Shown here piece by piece: positions 31,563 through 42,186 of a stretch of DNA of 42,186 bases. Below the pieces are notes generated by a model. The model had not been told where the DNA came from. It made no database searches and saw only the letters and a program-made list of their open reading frames with translations. Origin of the DNA: Xenoacremonium recifei. Taxonomy: Eukaryota > Ascomycota > Sordariomycetes > Hypocreales > Nectriaceae. Where the stretch lies: assembly GCA_012184525.1 (NCBI GenBank), contig WOFQ01000119.1:1-42186 (forward strand). Reading direction: 5' to 3'. The translations under genes were made by a program, and so were the position numbers. Within the stretch, counting starts at the first letter, position 1. The number at the start of each line of letters is the position of its first letter.

Positions 31563-32094
31563 AGATAATACGATGTTCTATGGGGACTCATCCTCTGGGC
31601 CACAAGCTTTGTATTATCCTAATACTATTAATGTTGTTCTATCCATCATTCAACACTTCGATGGATAGCACTAAGCGCAAAAGCCCTGGTTTATGCAAAA
31701 CACCTGCCATGTTCAATTCGGTCAACACTTTCGCGCAAAGCCCGGCAGGGTTGAGATCCAGGTTCGGGGTCCCATCTTCCAAAAGCTGGCTAGCGGTGCA
31801 GCTCAGAGTGTGTTGGGTGATGGCAAATATGGCAGCCTTCCGTAGTGCGTGGGTTCGAGTTCTCCGTTCTGTTAGATCTAGCCCTAGTTGCTGCCATTCC
31901 AAGATAGTCACATATGCACGCTACTTTAAGGATGTTCTTTTATCGTCTCCCGGGAACCACGACTGTTGGAACACCAGGAACCACTCCTAAGAGTTACCGA
32001 ATGGCGTGACTTTCATTGTTCATAGGTTAAGCACTGACGGGGACGAGCTAAGTGAAACTACTGCACTACCGGCATTAGTCTGGTTGGGTTCCAG

Positions 32095-32127
32095 GTTCAT
32101 ACCTTGTCACGCCGATAAGGTATGAAC
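32095..32127. repeat. Perfect 11-bp inverted repeat with 11-nt loop
   Basis: Arms gttcatacctt (32095-32105) and aaggtatgaac (32117-32127). It could be a hairpin, a regulator site, or a fragment of a miniature inverted-repeat element. Confidence 0.8.
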
Positions 32128-32585
32128 GGACCCGCCGTGATACTGATTCAAGTTGATAAGAATCTTAGTTCGGGCGATCTACAAAAGGAAGGTCTTGAGT
32201 GTCCTGGTAGTGCTTGAGCGAAAAAGGAAGAACCCCAGAAAAACCGAAAAAAAAAAGGAATGAGATAATTTTTTTTTTCTTTGTAAAAAAGCGTACTCCG
32301 TATTTTGCCTGCTATTCTTCCGTACGATGCATCCCGCGCTACCCATACTTTACTTAATGGCTGGAGATGCTATGCCTGGGTGAGAATAGAGTGCCTGGAT
32401 TTGAATATCACGGTAACGTTACATACCATAACCGTTTCAGGCACATCCCCTAGCCCCAACCCGGCAAACCCGGCGAACTATGCCGAGAATCAAGATGCTT
32501 GCCTCTCGCGTATAAACTTCCATACCTTGATCAGCAGATAATTGTGCAATACTCACAGCTTTGCCCTGTATCAGCATCATTAACC

Positions 32586-34271
32586 ATGACTCCCCATGCT
32601 GAGATAGACGAGCAAGGTGAAAGCATCGTTCGTCTGCCAGCTCCAGAAACCCCACCATTTTCCAGCAGACCACCACGCCTCGTGATTATCGGAGGTGGTA
32701 ACCGAGGAAGGGCATATGCCAAAGCGATCAAAGAATCCAGCAATGGTATATTGGTCGGCATTGTCGAGCCCATTACCATCAAACGCCAGCAAATTGGACG
32801 CAAGTATATCTGGGGGAATGAAGAACCCATAGAAGGCCAGGAGTTCAAGGACTGGCGGTCTTTCGTTGCATGGGAGACTGAAAGGAGAGCAAAGACTGTA
32901 CCTGGTACTGAGGCTCTAAATTCCGTTGACGCCGTCTTCGTTTGTGTCCAGGATGCAATGCATAAGGAAGTCGTCTTGGGGCTGGCGCCACTCAATCTTC
33001 ACATTATGTGCGAAAAGCCACTAGCACCAACACTAGAAGATTGCATTGCTATCTATAAAAGTCTTTTGCGAGACTCTTCATCAGCTCCGTCAAAGATCTT
33101 TTCCATAGGACACGTCTTGAGGTATAGTCCTCACAATATGCTTTTAAGAAGCCTCTTATTACAAGAAAAGGTAATTGGCGAGGTGATGGCAGTCAACCAC
33201 ACGGAGCCAGTAGGCTGGTACCACTTTACACACAGCTATGTGAGGTAAGGAAAGCGCAATGATAATGATAAAAGATTATTGTGGCTGACGACACCGCCTA
33301 GAGGAAATTGGCGGAATGAAAAGACCGCTGCGCCTTCGTTACTAGCAAAGTCGTGTCATGACATGGATATCTTGTACTGGTTGCTCGCTGCCCCCGCACC
33401 GCATTCCCAAAAGCCGGCACACGTCCCAAAGGATATTTCGTCTGCTGGATCCTTACAGTTCTTCAAGAAGGAACGCAAGCCGGCTGAAGCAAGGAATGCA
33501 ACAAACTGTCTGTCTTGTGAATATGAACCATCCTGCCAGTTCTCTGCAAGGAGGATATACAGTGGTCCCGATCTCCGAGGCCAACAGCAGGCGCACTTTG
33601 CTTCCATTGTTGCACCTGAGATGGAAGATTTTGTGGCGGCTGGGAATTTTGAAGCTTCCAAGAAAGCCCTTCGGGCGCAACTCGAGGAAGACTATCCTGC
33701 AGATACACCTGCCGAGCAGGTCGCCGGCCGAAACTGGTTTGGACGTTGTGTATTTGAATGTGATAACGACGTGTGCGACAACCAAACGGTTACCCTGTCG
33801 TGGGACTCCGAGCCCATGGTCACAAATGGCGAGAGCCATTTACAAGGCTTGGCAGGCAGAGGTAGCAAGACGGCGACCCTTCATATGGTCGCCTTTACAG
33901 AGAAGATCTGCGCTCGTTACACACATATTTACGGTACAGCTGGCGAGATATACGCCGACAGCGCTTCTATCACTGTTTACGACTTTGGCACATGCAAGAA
34001 AACCATCCATTACCCTTACATTCCACCAGGTGGTGGACATGGAGATGGGGACGCTGGCCTAACTCGGCAGTTCGTTCTGGCAGTTGACCGAGTTAAGAAT
34101 CATGGCTATGACGTTTCCGACGCGCAGAAAGAATTCATTGGCTGTAGCTTAGAAGATATTATTATGAGCCATAGCTTAGTATTTGCGGCAGAGGAAGCAA
34201 GAAAGAGGAGGATAGTCTTAGACTTTCCGAGCTGGTGGAAGCGAGAAGTCCTTTCTAAGCTGAATTTATAA
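32586..34271 (+). CDS. Gfo/Idh/MocA-family NAD(P)-dependent oxidoreductase
   Basis: Two exons, 32586-33244 and 33302-34271, about 542 aa. The N-terminal Rossmann fold has G-G-G-N-R-G in LVIIGGGNRGRAY. The catalytic-region motif is MCEKPLAP. The join gives HSYVRGNWRNE, the usual block leading into the C-terminal domain. A cysteine-rich insert, NCLSCEYEPSCQFSA, is typical of this long fungal subgroup and may bind metal. Enzymes of this fold oxidise or reduce sugars, inositols or related carbonyls; the substrate is unknown. It precedes the convergent GNA1-like gene by 38 bp. Confidence 0.9.
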
Positions 34272-34309
34272 GACAGGTTAAACATGAAGCCTGGAAATTT
34301 GAAGAACCC

Positions 34310-34899
34310 TTAACCCCGGAAGTATTGCGGTTTCTTTTCCTCATAATACTGTGACATACTCCTGCCGCCAGTTTCGTAGCCACTCTTGACGTAGAACGGC
34401 TCATTCTTCTCACTGGACCCTAGCGTCGATTTGTAGCAACCAACGGCTTTGGCAACAGAGGCCAGGCTCTCCAAGAGCTTGATACCTAGTCCTTTACCTT
34501 GGAACTCCTTTCTGATTGCTACTTCTTCAACATGACCAATGATTCCGAGGTCGTGAATGCTAATAGGCCAATTAGTTGCGAAAGGTTTTGGGTAAGGTGG
34601 GTAAGCACGTACAACTTCCTCTCCACGATGAGTGCGCCAGTACCGACAATACAGTTCTCATGCTCAATTACCAGGTGGTAGTGAATCCCCTGGCCTTGGC
34701 TCTTCATCCAATCAAATCGTTCCAGAAATTGGTCCTCGGTTACGTTTCCGACATGGGATAAAACGCTTAGGCAGTCGAAAAACCCCCTGGCATAGTCGCC
34801 CCGATCCAGAGGCCGAATTGTATACGAGGGTGGAAAGGAAGATGCAACCTCCGTAGAGATCAGAGAACCCGGGAAAAGAAGATCGAACTTAGGTGTCAT
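34310..34899 (-). CDS. Glucosamine-6-phosphate N-acetyltransferase-like (GNA1) GNAT protein
   Basis: Two exons, 34899-34613 and 34559-34310, about 178 aa. Spliced sequence gives ERKFIHDLGIIGHVEEVAIRKEF then QGKGLGIKLLESL (acetyl-CoA loop) and GCYKSTL...FYVKSGYE, the GNA1 fingerprint. It would make N-acetylglucosamine-6-phosphate for UDP-GlcNAc, chitin and glycosylation. A 102-codon upstream frame (35204-34896) on the same strand ends in TGA overlapping the start as ATGA. A substitute for, or copy of, the essential housekeeping gene; which of the two cannot be told here. Confidence 0.88.
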
Positions 34900-35204
34900 G
34901 TCGATAAGCGTGATACTATTGCGGAGAAATGAACTTGAACATCAGTCAAAATGCTAATATGAGGGTGAGATTTTGGAAAAGTCCAGGCTAGATTGGGTGT
35001 TTCCGAAGCACGCCTTGTAACGTTGTACAATAGTGGGTTGCAAACCCGGTGAAGTTCGGGATTGAACGGCTCGTTCTTTGATAAGGCATGTGAGTCGGGG
35101 TATAGTGCGGGGAAATAATGATCGTCAAGTACCCCTCCTGATGGGCGTCTGGAAGATAAGCCTCGCAGTATCGGCCTCGGGCCGGGATCATACCAGGGCT
35201 CCAT
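34896..35204 (-). other. Possible upstream ORF of the GNA1-like gene
   Basis: 102 codons from ATG 35204, stop overlapping the GNA1 start codon by two bases (ATGA). No family resemblance. If transcribed on the same mRNA it would restrain or reinitiate translation; it may simply be chance. Confidence 0.3.
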
Positions 35205-35295
35205 TTATCTATAAGAGAGTCTCGTAGTTGCAGGTTGTGAGGCTTCGACTTAAGCTCTCAGACTTAGCACCATAGCGTCACCACCATAAGATAGG

Positions 35296-37082
35296 ATGGA
35301 ACACGCTACTCCCCAGACACAGACGGAATTACGGGCATGCACCGACCTCAAGCGACAAGACTTACTCGAAATCAACGAAACGCGTGAAGTCATCCTTGCT
35401 GAGCATGAGCTTAAGTTCTGGGAGGCGGTGCGCCAGTATCCTGCCGCGACCTTCTGGTCGATGTTCTTCTGTATCAGCGTCATCATGGCTGGTTTTGACG
35501 CGCAGATTATCACGACATTCTATGCTCTCCCTGCCTTCCAGAGGAAGTATGGTAGTCTCGTTGACGGCTCATACGAAATTGCAGCGCCGTGGCAAACGGC
35601 CCTCGGCATGGGCAACCCCATCGGCCAGGTCCTCGGTGCTCTCGCATGTGGTCCTTTGTTAGAGCGGTTTGGCCGTCGGTTGACTCTAGGAACTTGCTGT
35701 TGTTGGTCAATCGGCTTTGTCTTCGTGCAGTTTTTTGCTACTTCGATTAGCATGCTGTGCACTGGCGAGATCCTCGGCGGCTTAGCTTATGGGTTCTACG
35801 TTGTAATTGCACCGACTTATGCATCGGAAATCTGCCCTCTGGCTCTGAGAGGCTTCCTCACGGCATCCATCAACTTGGCATTTGTTATCGGTCAATTCAT
35901 AGCCCAGGCTTGCTCGGCCGGCCTGGAGAGTCGTGAGGACAAGTGGGCTTATAAGGCACCATTCGTAAGTCTTGTCCTCTCAATTTCATGTCTGGATGTC
36001 TCAAAAAGCGCCGATTAACATCATTGTATAGGCCATTCAATGGATCTGGCCTGTTGCTCTGCTGCTAGCTTTGCCGTTTGCTCCTGAAAGCCCGTACTGG
36101 CTTATTCGCCAGGGCCGCAAGGAGGATGCCCGCAAGGCTCTCGTCAAGCTCTCGTCTTCCAGGAACACCCCCGACATCGATCAGATTTTGTTGGGGATTG
36201 AACAAACAGACCTTCTTGAGCGAGAACTTGAGTCCACTACCTCGTATTGGGACTGCTTCAAGCACGCAAACATAGTGCGAACTGAGATCTCAGTCATGGT
36301 ATACCTCATTCAAGTTATCGGAGGTAATCCACTCATCGGCTATTCAACCTACTTCTTTGAAAAAGCCGGTCTGAATTCTGCGAACTCTTTTGACAGTAAG
36401 TACGCTCTGCCCTAATTATGAACACGTTGGAAATTAAGTGTGAGATAGTGGGCGTCGGAAATAATGCCATGGGCTTTGTAGGGACCGTCCTGTCTTGGCC
36501 ACTGATGAACTATGTAAGCCCTTGGTCTTGAGATAATATGCGGATTATGGCGGAAATACTAATCACACTTCCTGATCTTAGTTCAAATTCGGGCGACGGA
36601 CAATCTACAACACCGGAATGATTGTAATGACCGTTCTTCTCTTCGTCATCGGCTTTCTGAGTATCCCCAGCAACAACACAGGAGCAGTATGGGCTGTAGC
36701 CACAATAATGGACCTATGGACCTTTACCTACCAGATGACGGTGGGACCTATATGCTTTGTCATTATCTCGGAGATATCAGCAACTCGACTGCGAACCAAG
36801 ACAATCGCCATTGCTACCGCAGTTCAAGCCCTAGCATCTATTGTCTTTACTGTGGCGATGCCGTACATGCTCAATAGTGACGAGGCAAATTGGGGTGGAA
36901 AGTCTGGCTTCTTGTTTGGAGCTGTTAGCTTCTTGTGTTATATTTGGTGTTTCTTTCGACTACCCGAGAGCCAAGGGAGAACATTTGAAGAGCTAGATAT
37001 TCTCTTCCAGAAGAGAATTCCAGCCCGGAAGTTCAAGGAGCATGATCTTCTTGCGGAGGCAGAAGCTGTTGGTATTATTTAA
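35296..37082 (+). CDS. MFS sugar-porter transporter (alpha-glucoside permease-like)
   Basis: Exons 35296-35964, 36032-36395, 36449-36513, 36582-37082, about 532 aa. Signatures: GFDAQIITTFYALPAFQRKYG in helix 1, ERFGRRLTL after helix 2, PTYASEICPLALRG, APESPYWLIRQGR before the central loop, IGYSTYFFEKAG, ISEISATRLRTKT and RLPESQGRTFEELD. Long hydrophilic N-terminus (about 45 aa), as in maltose-permease-type fungal transporters. The 65-nt third exon restores helix 8 (MGFVGTVLSWPLMNYFKFGRR). Plasma-membrane proton symport of a sugar or glycoside is expected; the substrate is unknown. Divergent from the GNA1-like gene. Confidence 0.9.
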
Positions 37083-39163
37083 TGATTTCAGGTTTTAGCA
37101 CTCAAGTCATCGACAGTAGAAAGTTCAAAACCCTGCGAAACTTCCCACTGATAACTCCTTCAGTTGGCGTGTGCCATCTGTAGCACCAGAATGCAGTAGG
37201 GCATAATTTTGGCGGTGGTATCTACCCGCACCCCTCTTGAGATACTAAACTACTTATTTCCATGTTTTTCTCAGCCAGGAAAATGAAGTGATTTTCGCCT
37301 GTTCTCAAATGCGGAACTTATCCGGCGACAATAGATGGCTTGAATGTGTAACAATCAGCGGAATAACTTTCGGAAAAAGTCTGCCCGTCTCCCCAATGTG
37401 CAGGAAGGCATTGTCAGCCTTTGGAAGGACCATGAGGATAAATACTTGAAGGGGTAATTGTAAAAGAGGAACTGAACTAAACGCACTGCAGACGTTGCAT
37501 CGTATTTTCAACATGACATCACCACTCCATCATTGCGCGATAATACAGTTCGTCCATCCGCGATGTTAACAAGGTAGAAAAGTAACGAGATTCGATGGGT
37601 GCTTGTCCTATGTGAGGAATAAAGGCGAGCGGGGAGGCGGGAACGAACCAAATACGTTAGGAATTTCTGCCCGTAGGGTAAAAGGTCAGACCTAGAACAT
37701 ATTGAGCAGCTCTAGGGTACTACGCCATGTAGGGGTAAGTCTCAAACCTGTCTAAGTACAGGCACACCTTTACTTGAAAAGCTATCGGCTGATCATAAGT
37801 GCTTTCAGACATGATGCATAACTCCTGGCACCATAGACGGAAGAGAAAAATAATAATTCCACTACGTCCGCTGATGTCGCTATCGATTAAGAATACAGAA
37901 CGACACAAATTTGTAAGAATAGCAGCCTCAAGAGTCTCCAATACTTCGGCAGTTGAAATGCATGCGAATGTATCATGCACGACTATGCTTCGTTTTGCTC
38001 ACAAGAATAGAATGATCCGGTCCATTTTCTCACGAGCAACGGTTGTCCATATCATATCGTGGATAGTAATGTCTTTTTTTAGGTCAGCCATACTCCGTAC
38101 GGTCAGCAGATGTCGTTGATCGGGGTAAGTGGGAAATTTAGCTGACGTCTGCTATAGAACCGATGACGAATGGTAACCTTGACCGTTTTATCCGAGGAGT
38201 AGACTCGTACGATTTTATGCTGGATTTGAAACGCGCGGATGCTTCGTTTACTGGCCCCTGCTCTCTAACGTTGCAGTGAACAGTAATTTGTGTCCTAATG
38301 AGGGCTGAGATTAGCACAGGTGGAAATAAAGTTTAATTGAACGTAATCATCAACACGATTGTACGTCAACAAAGCAATATCTCAGGCGATAGAAATACGC
38401 GGGAAGCTACCAATGGCGATGAGAAACTCCTAGTTCTGGCTGCATACTGACGCTATGAATTGCGGATCACCGTGGCTAACAGATACCTGTCAAGGGTTGC
38501 AATGCCCAGAATCTGGGCAGTCGCACCGGAAGCAAGAGAGTTTGACTTGGCAGGGTCTCGATCTTAGTACCCACATATCTCCGACCTAGCCGCTCCGGGC
38601 TTTGCGCCCTCGAGTCCGTGTATTGACCCCAAGTCGAATTGAGAACACGCCAAGACCCCCTTGTTACAATCGTCTTGCGGATGCAGTAAGCTTAATCCGC
38701 GGGTCAGCGCGTACCGTAAACCTCGATCCCTGGCCAGGCAGTGGCCCATCATAGTCTAAGACGCCGAGCCCCCTTGATACATGTCACGGAACTCTTATGA
38801 GCTTCAAGCCTTTTCCTGCACTCTCCAGGCCGCTCCTTTATATAAAGCTTCATTCTTCGGTGTCTTCTGAGGCAGAGTCATGAAGGTTTGCAGTAATATC
38901 ACCATGCGATAAAATTCCCAATCGCTTCTACCAATTGTCCATTCATTTCTTAATAACTAGACCTGTGTTCTCCTCAATTCTTTCTCCCAAATCGCCATCG
39001 GAACCACCGGCAATCTTTGCCGTTGAGAGTCGATCACTTTTTATAAATCCTTCCCAGTTTCCTTTCACCTCCGCACTACTTCGGATTTTTGTATTGGCTT
39101 CTTTTGGTGGGAGCTTTTAATAATACCCTTTGATACTCTTTGAAACCTTCACAGAGCCTTGCA
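37083..39163. other. Long intergenic region, no gene seen
   Basis: 2.1 kb of stop-rich DNA with no recognisable exon. TACTCCGTA occurs at 38091-38099. A TATATAAA element begins at 38839, 325 bp upstream of the carbonic anhydrase start, followed by a pyrimidine-rich leader, and is a plausible TATA box for that gene. Confidence 0.45.
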
Positions 39164-40288
39164 ATGGCCATCAAGATACTCCAGATTGCCGCTTTCTCTG
39201 CGTCCTTCTCCTATGTCTGGGCGTCGTGTGCGTATGGGACGCTGTTGCATCCTCGAGCAGAGGATGGAGTGGTGGAAATAAACACATTCGGATACATTGG
39301 CATCAAGGCAAGTATTTCTCTTCTCTTCTCTGCTTGATATATGCAGTCTAATAGCTGTTAAATGTCTCATTATTGTCATGATTGATCATAGACTAAGAGT
39401 TGAAGTAGGGCCCGACGAACTGGGTCGCATTAGATCCCGCAGCCAATGCACTTTGTGCTGCAGGTAAAAACCAATCCCCTATCGACATGACAGCGGGGTC
39501 GTTTACCGCTGTCCCCGCCGCCGAGCTCGCCCTCTCGATTCCTGATATGCCAGAAGGTGCTACATTTGAGAACCTTGGCACTACTGTCGAGGTTGTCATG
39601 ACGGGAGGCGAAATGAGTTTCCAAAACATCAACTATACACTCCAGCAATTCCACTTCCATCTTCCAAGTGAGCACCTTGACGATGGCAAGACGGTGGCTA
39701 TGGAGATGCACATGGTTTGGGAGAGCTCCGACGCACAAATAGCCGTCATTGGCGCATTCGTCGATATCAATGACGACACTGCAACGGATTCTGAGGCTCG
39801 ACGATCTAGAATTGCAAGGAAAGGGCCCCACCGAGAGGCTGCGCGGAAGAGAAGAGAACTTCCTAGTATTGACGGGGCTTTTTTCCACGTTAATGCGCCT
39901 ACAACAGCCGCGACGACAGCCTCCACCCTCCTGGAGACGGTCTTGGGTTCGGTTCAAGAGATTGCGAGCCCGGGAACTTCGACTACAACTCAACCCTTGG
40001 TCATGTCAGAGTTGGTCCAGACCCTGAATGCTGGCTCTTTTCAGACGTAAGTAGATCATATGTAGTGACGAGATTCATATTGCCTGACACATTTTCTGTA
40101 GTTACTCTGGGTCTTTGACCACGCCACCTTGTAGCGAAGGCGTCCGCTGGTTCGTCTCCAACCAGAAACTCGGAATCAAGGCTTCGACTTTTATGCAAGC
40201 GCGCTCCGTAATTGGGTTTAACTCGCGATTCCCACAGAATTCTCTCGGAGAGGAGAACCTCCTCGCAGCAGCCTGTGGGAGCAGTTAA
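39164..40288 (+). CDS. Secreted alpha-type carbonic anhydrase
   Basis: Exons 39164-39307, 39409-40046, 40102-40288, about 322 aa. Residues 1-20 form a signal peptide (hydrophobic ILQIAAFSASFSYVWA), so it is secreted or cell-surface. Zinc ligands H130 and H132 in FHFHLPSEH and H149 in MEMHMVW; substrate pocket LTTPPCSEGVRW near the C-terminus. NQSPIDM near 69-75 is also typical. Catalyses CO2 hydration. The first intron (39308-39408) is a GC...AG intron: the donor gcaagt is needed to join GIK to GPTNW, and the GT one codon on gives stop codons. An Arg/Lys-rich stretch (about 180-200, RRSRIARKGPHREAARKRR) is unusual and could be a protease-cleaved loop. Confidence 0.9.
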
Positions 40289-42186
40289 ATCTTGTCACAT
40301 CAACGTGTGAAACCATAATAAGACCGCAAGGCTGATTGCTTGCCTGGTGCTCTGGGGTGCTCAAATAATCATTCCATTATTCTGGACACATATTCCAGAT
40401 GCTAGGATAACCGCAAAGAATAACAAGCACCGGGGGATGTTCTCAATTACTGGTGAATGATTGAGCAAGGAGTTCTTATTTTCTATCTTACTAGTGGCAG
40501 AGGCTAGGACTAGTTGTTCGTGTATAACTACATAAAATCATCTTTAAGATTCCAAATTTCGACTCGGGTATTGGCTTAACTAGGTGGTAACTTTCTCTAT
40601 GCGCTATGTTATCTGTTGGTCCTGGGGTGGGGTCCATTGCCACCCAAGTAAGGTTCTCATCCCTCAGCCGGCGAGACAACATCCAATCACTCGATATTTG
40701 TTGTGAACCGGTCCATGGGTTCCGTGACATGTTAAATCTCGGTGTTACAGCGGTTTGCACTTGTTTCAAGGCTGCTTTCAGATTAATACTGGGGGCTAAA
40801 AGAACCCTGTTCGTATCCAATTAGTTAGTCTGGAAGACATTCATTCATTGTGATGGTGTATCCTTTCCCAGTATCTATACAGCAGAAGTTCTGACCGGAT
40901 GCAAGAATAGCATTAGATGCACGATCTAGGACCTGAGCCAAAGGCCAATTGCTACCATGGCGATTCTAGGTTTCCACCACATATCGAACTTAATACCCAT
41001 ACATATCGCTTAATAGTAATGCTCAAGTAGCTATTTCTAGAATATTTCTAAGCTATGACGTGCTGGAAATGGTGACTAACTTCATCTTTGAAATTAGCAA
41101 TCTTCATAGAGACAGCTACTTTCGATGGTGTCTCGGTTTTAGGACTAAAAAGTCGACAATTACGCCATATAGGTATGGAATCAGCGCTCGAGTACATATG
41201 ACAGCATCCTACGGACCCAGCTTACACATGCATCTTTGCAGAACCATTAAAGCCTTAGCTAATGAGGTCTTCTTAGTTCAGTGAAAGCCGGTTCCGACAA
41301 ATTAGCCATTGATTCCATAGTGTCAGTAGCCATATCCCGTTCGATCGACGTAGCCCTTGGATCGACTTCAAACTTCCGAACGATCTGATTGTCCTCTCGG
41401 GAACGCCGTTTCCTAAGACCTGTTTCCATGTCTTACGCAGATCGTTTAGCGAGCCCTGGGGCATTAGGGAGGATCAGAGTCAGTCCCGGAAACTGGTAGA
41501 CACTTGGACACCTTTGCGGCGTTACAAAATGTCAAAACGACAGCCCCGAATAAGCAAGCTTTTGTTTCTAGAACGTGGCGTTCGATGGACTCGATGGGAA
41601 TAATAACGAGGTTTTTAAAATCCTTTTAAGCTAATGGAAACATACAGTGAGAGCTTGTGCGTCCCCACTTAGCTACCTATGGATTCAGTTAGTTGCTATA
41701 GGCTTATAGTAATAATAACCAGAACCAAGCCTATCCTAAAAAAGCTTGAGGGTTAGTGATTTCCGGTATCTAGTGTGCAAGAACTGACCAATACCAAATC
41801 AGGTTGCGTGCATTCAAGAAGATCGTGAGGGAAGTCGATTAATAGGTTCTGTCCCTAAGTTTCTCGATGGTTCAGTGTCTAAATTATATAATTATGATCC
41901 TTTCTGCCGTTGAGAAAACAATGGAGTAGCCTTTATGACTGCCATATCTCTTGCCACACGCGCTATGTATACATAATATAGTAGATCACACTGCATACCT
42001 TGAATGTTTCATAATATATATATCCTGCCGTCACAGTGTAAGGAAATAATCTACCCAGTCTATATAGGGCTTATATATACACAGAAGTATATGTAACGGG
42101 CTGGGCCCGTGGAGGAACCTCGGCTTACACTCTCGTTGGCAATATCGCTTACGCTTTTAGACCCACAGCTCGAGAGCTCTAGAGCT
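40289..42186. other. AT-rich intergenic tail, no gene seen
   Basis: 1.9 kb with many stops in all frames and AT-rich runs toward the end. A coding-like but frameshifted patch on the minus strand near 41290-41465 is not enough to call. Confidence 0.45.

Larger units (their letters stand above)
30948..32585. other. Intergenic region with poly-T tract and hairpin, no firm gene
   Basis: 1.6 kb. Minus-strand frames at 31273-31530 and 31639-31911 read like protein but match no family I know and lack neighbours. Also here: a 13-bp tandem repeat near 31120-31150, a 21-nt T run, an 11-bp-arm hairpin, and a possible TATA element (TATAAA, 32511-32516) 70 bp before the oxidoreductase start. Confidence 0.45.

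Noticed and set aside
31273..31911. Two minus-strand frames as exons of one gene
   Set aside because: Separated by a poly-A run, with no splice sites or family support joining them.
33358..34060. Long alternate frames over the oxidoreductase gene
   Set aside because: They overlap a clear Gfo/Idh/MocA reading frame and have no domain resemblance.
38460..38760. Possible tRNA or small RNA gene
   Set aside because: No cloverleaf with T-loop and acceptor pairing could be built.
41290..41465. Minus-strand coding-like patch with one frame change
   Set aside because: Reads like protein in two overlapping frames, but no family is recognised and upstream sequence has stops; could be chance.

Overview
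The window looks like nuclear DNA of a filamentous ascomycete. Nearly every gene is a full-length protein broken by short introns (45 to 101 nt, GT...AG with CTAAC-like branch points). There are three Zn2Cys6 regulators, two sugar-porter MFS transporters and a fungal PD-(D/E)XK protein, and no bacterial operon features. The nonamer TACTCCGTA/TACGGAGTA occurs three times; from memory it is common in Eurotiomycetes, so an Aspergillus/Penicillium-like fungus is my guess, not a proof. All exon joins below were worked out by eye from reading frame, splice signals and family alignment. No RNA gene or CRISPR array was recognised.

Layout. 311-1703: heme-dependent N-demethylase-like (DUF3445) protein. 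1889-5904: two head-to-head Zn2Cys6 regulators. 6240-7051: HAD-family haloacid dehalogenase-like protein. 7910-26904: a catabolic gene cluster (below). 27624-28202: damaged methyltransferase relic. 28305-29737: PD-(D/E)XK nuclease-like protein. 30738-30947: small cysteine-rich protein. 32586-34271: Gfo/Idh/MocA oxidoreductase. 34310-34899: GNA1-like acetyltransferase, divergent from a sugar-porter MFS gene at 35296-37082. 39164-40288: secreted alpha-carbonic anhydrase. The stretches 9799-10969, 30948-32585, 37083-39163 and 40289-42186 have no convincing gene.

The main discovery candidate is the cluster at 7910-26904. In order it holds an arylsulfatase, an MFS transporter, 3-hydroxyanthranilate 3,4-dioxygenase, aminocarboxymuconate-semialdehyde decarboxylase (ACMSD), a 919-aa Zn2Cys6 regulator, a gentisate-1,2-dioxygenase-like bicupin, an alpha/beta hydrolase, 2-aminomuconate-semialdehyde dehydrogenase (ALDH8A1-like), a RidA-family 2-aminomuconate-deaminase-like protein and an FAD monooxygenase. 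Four of these form consecutive steps: 3-hydroxyanthranilate to ACMS to 2-aminomuconate semialdehyde to 2-aminomuconate to 4-oxalocrotonate. This is the meta-cleavage route known from bacterial 2-nitrobenzoate and aminophenol degraders. The monooxygenase, hydrolase and sulfatase could feed it, and the bicupin suggests a second ring-opening branch.

Most cluster promoters, including that of the sulfatase, carry an inverted repeat CGGA-N5/6-TCCG (one copy has TGGA) about 120-195 bp upstream of the start codon. This fits one Zn2Cys6 regulator, most simply the one encoded in the cluster.
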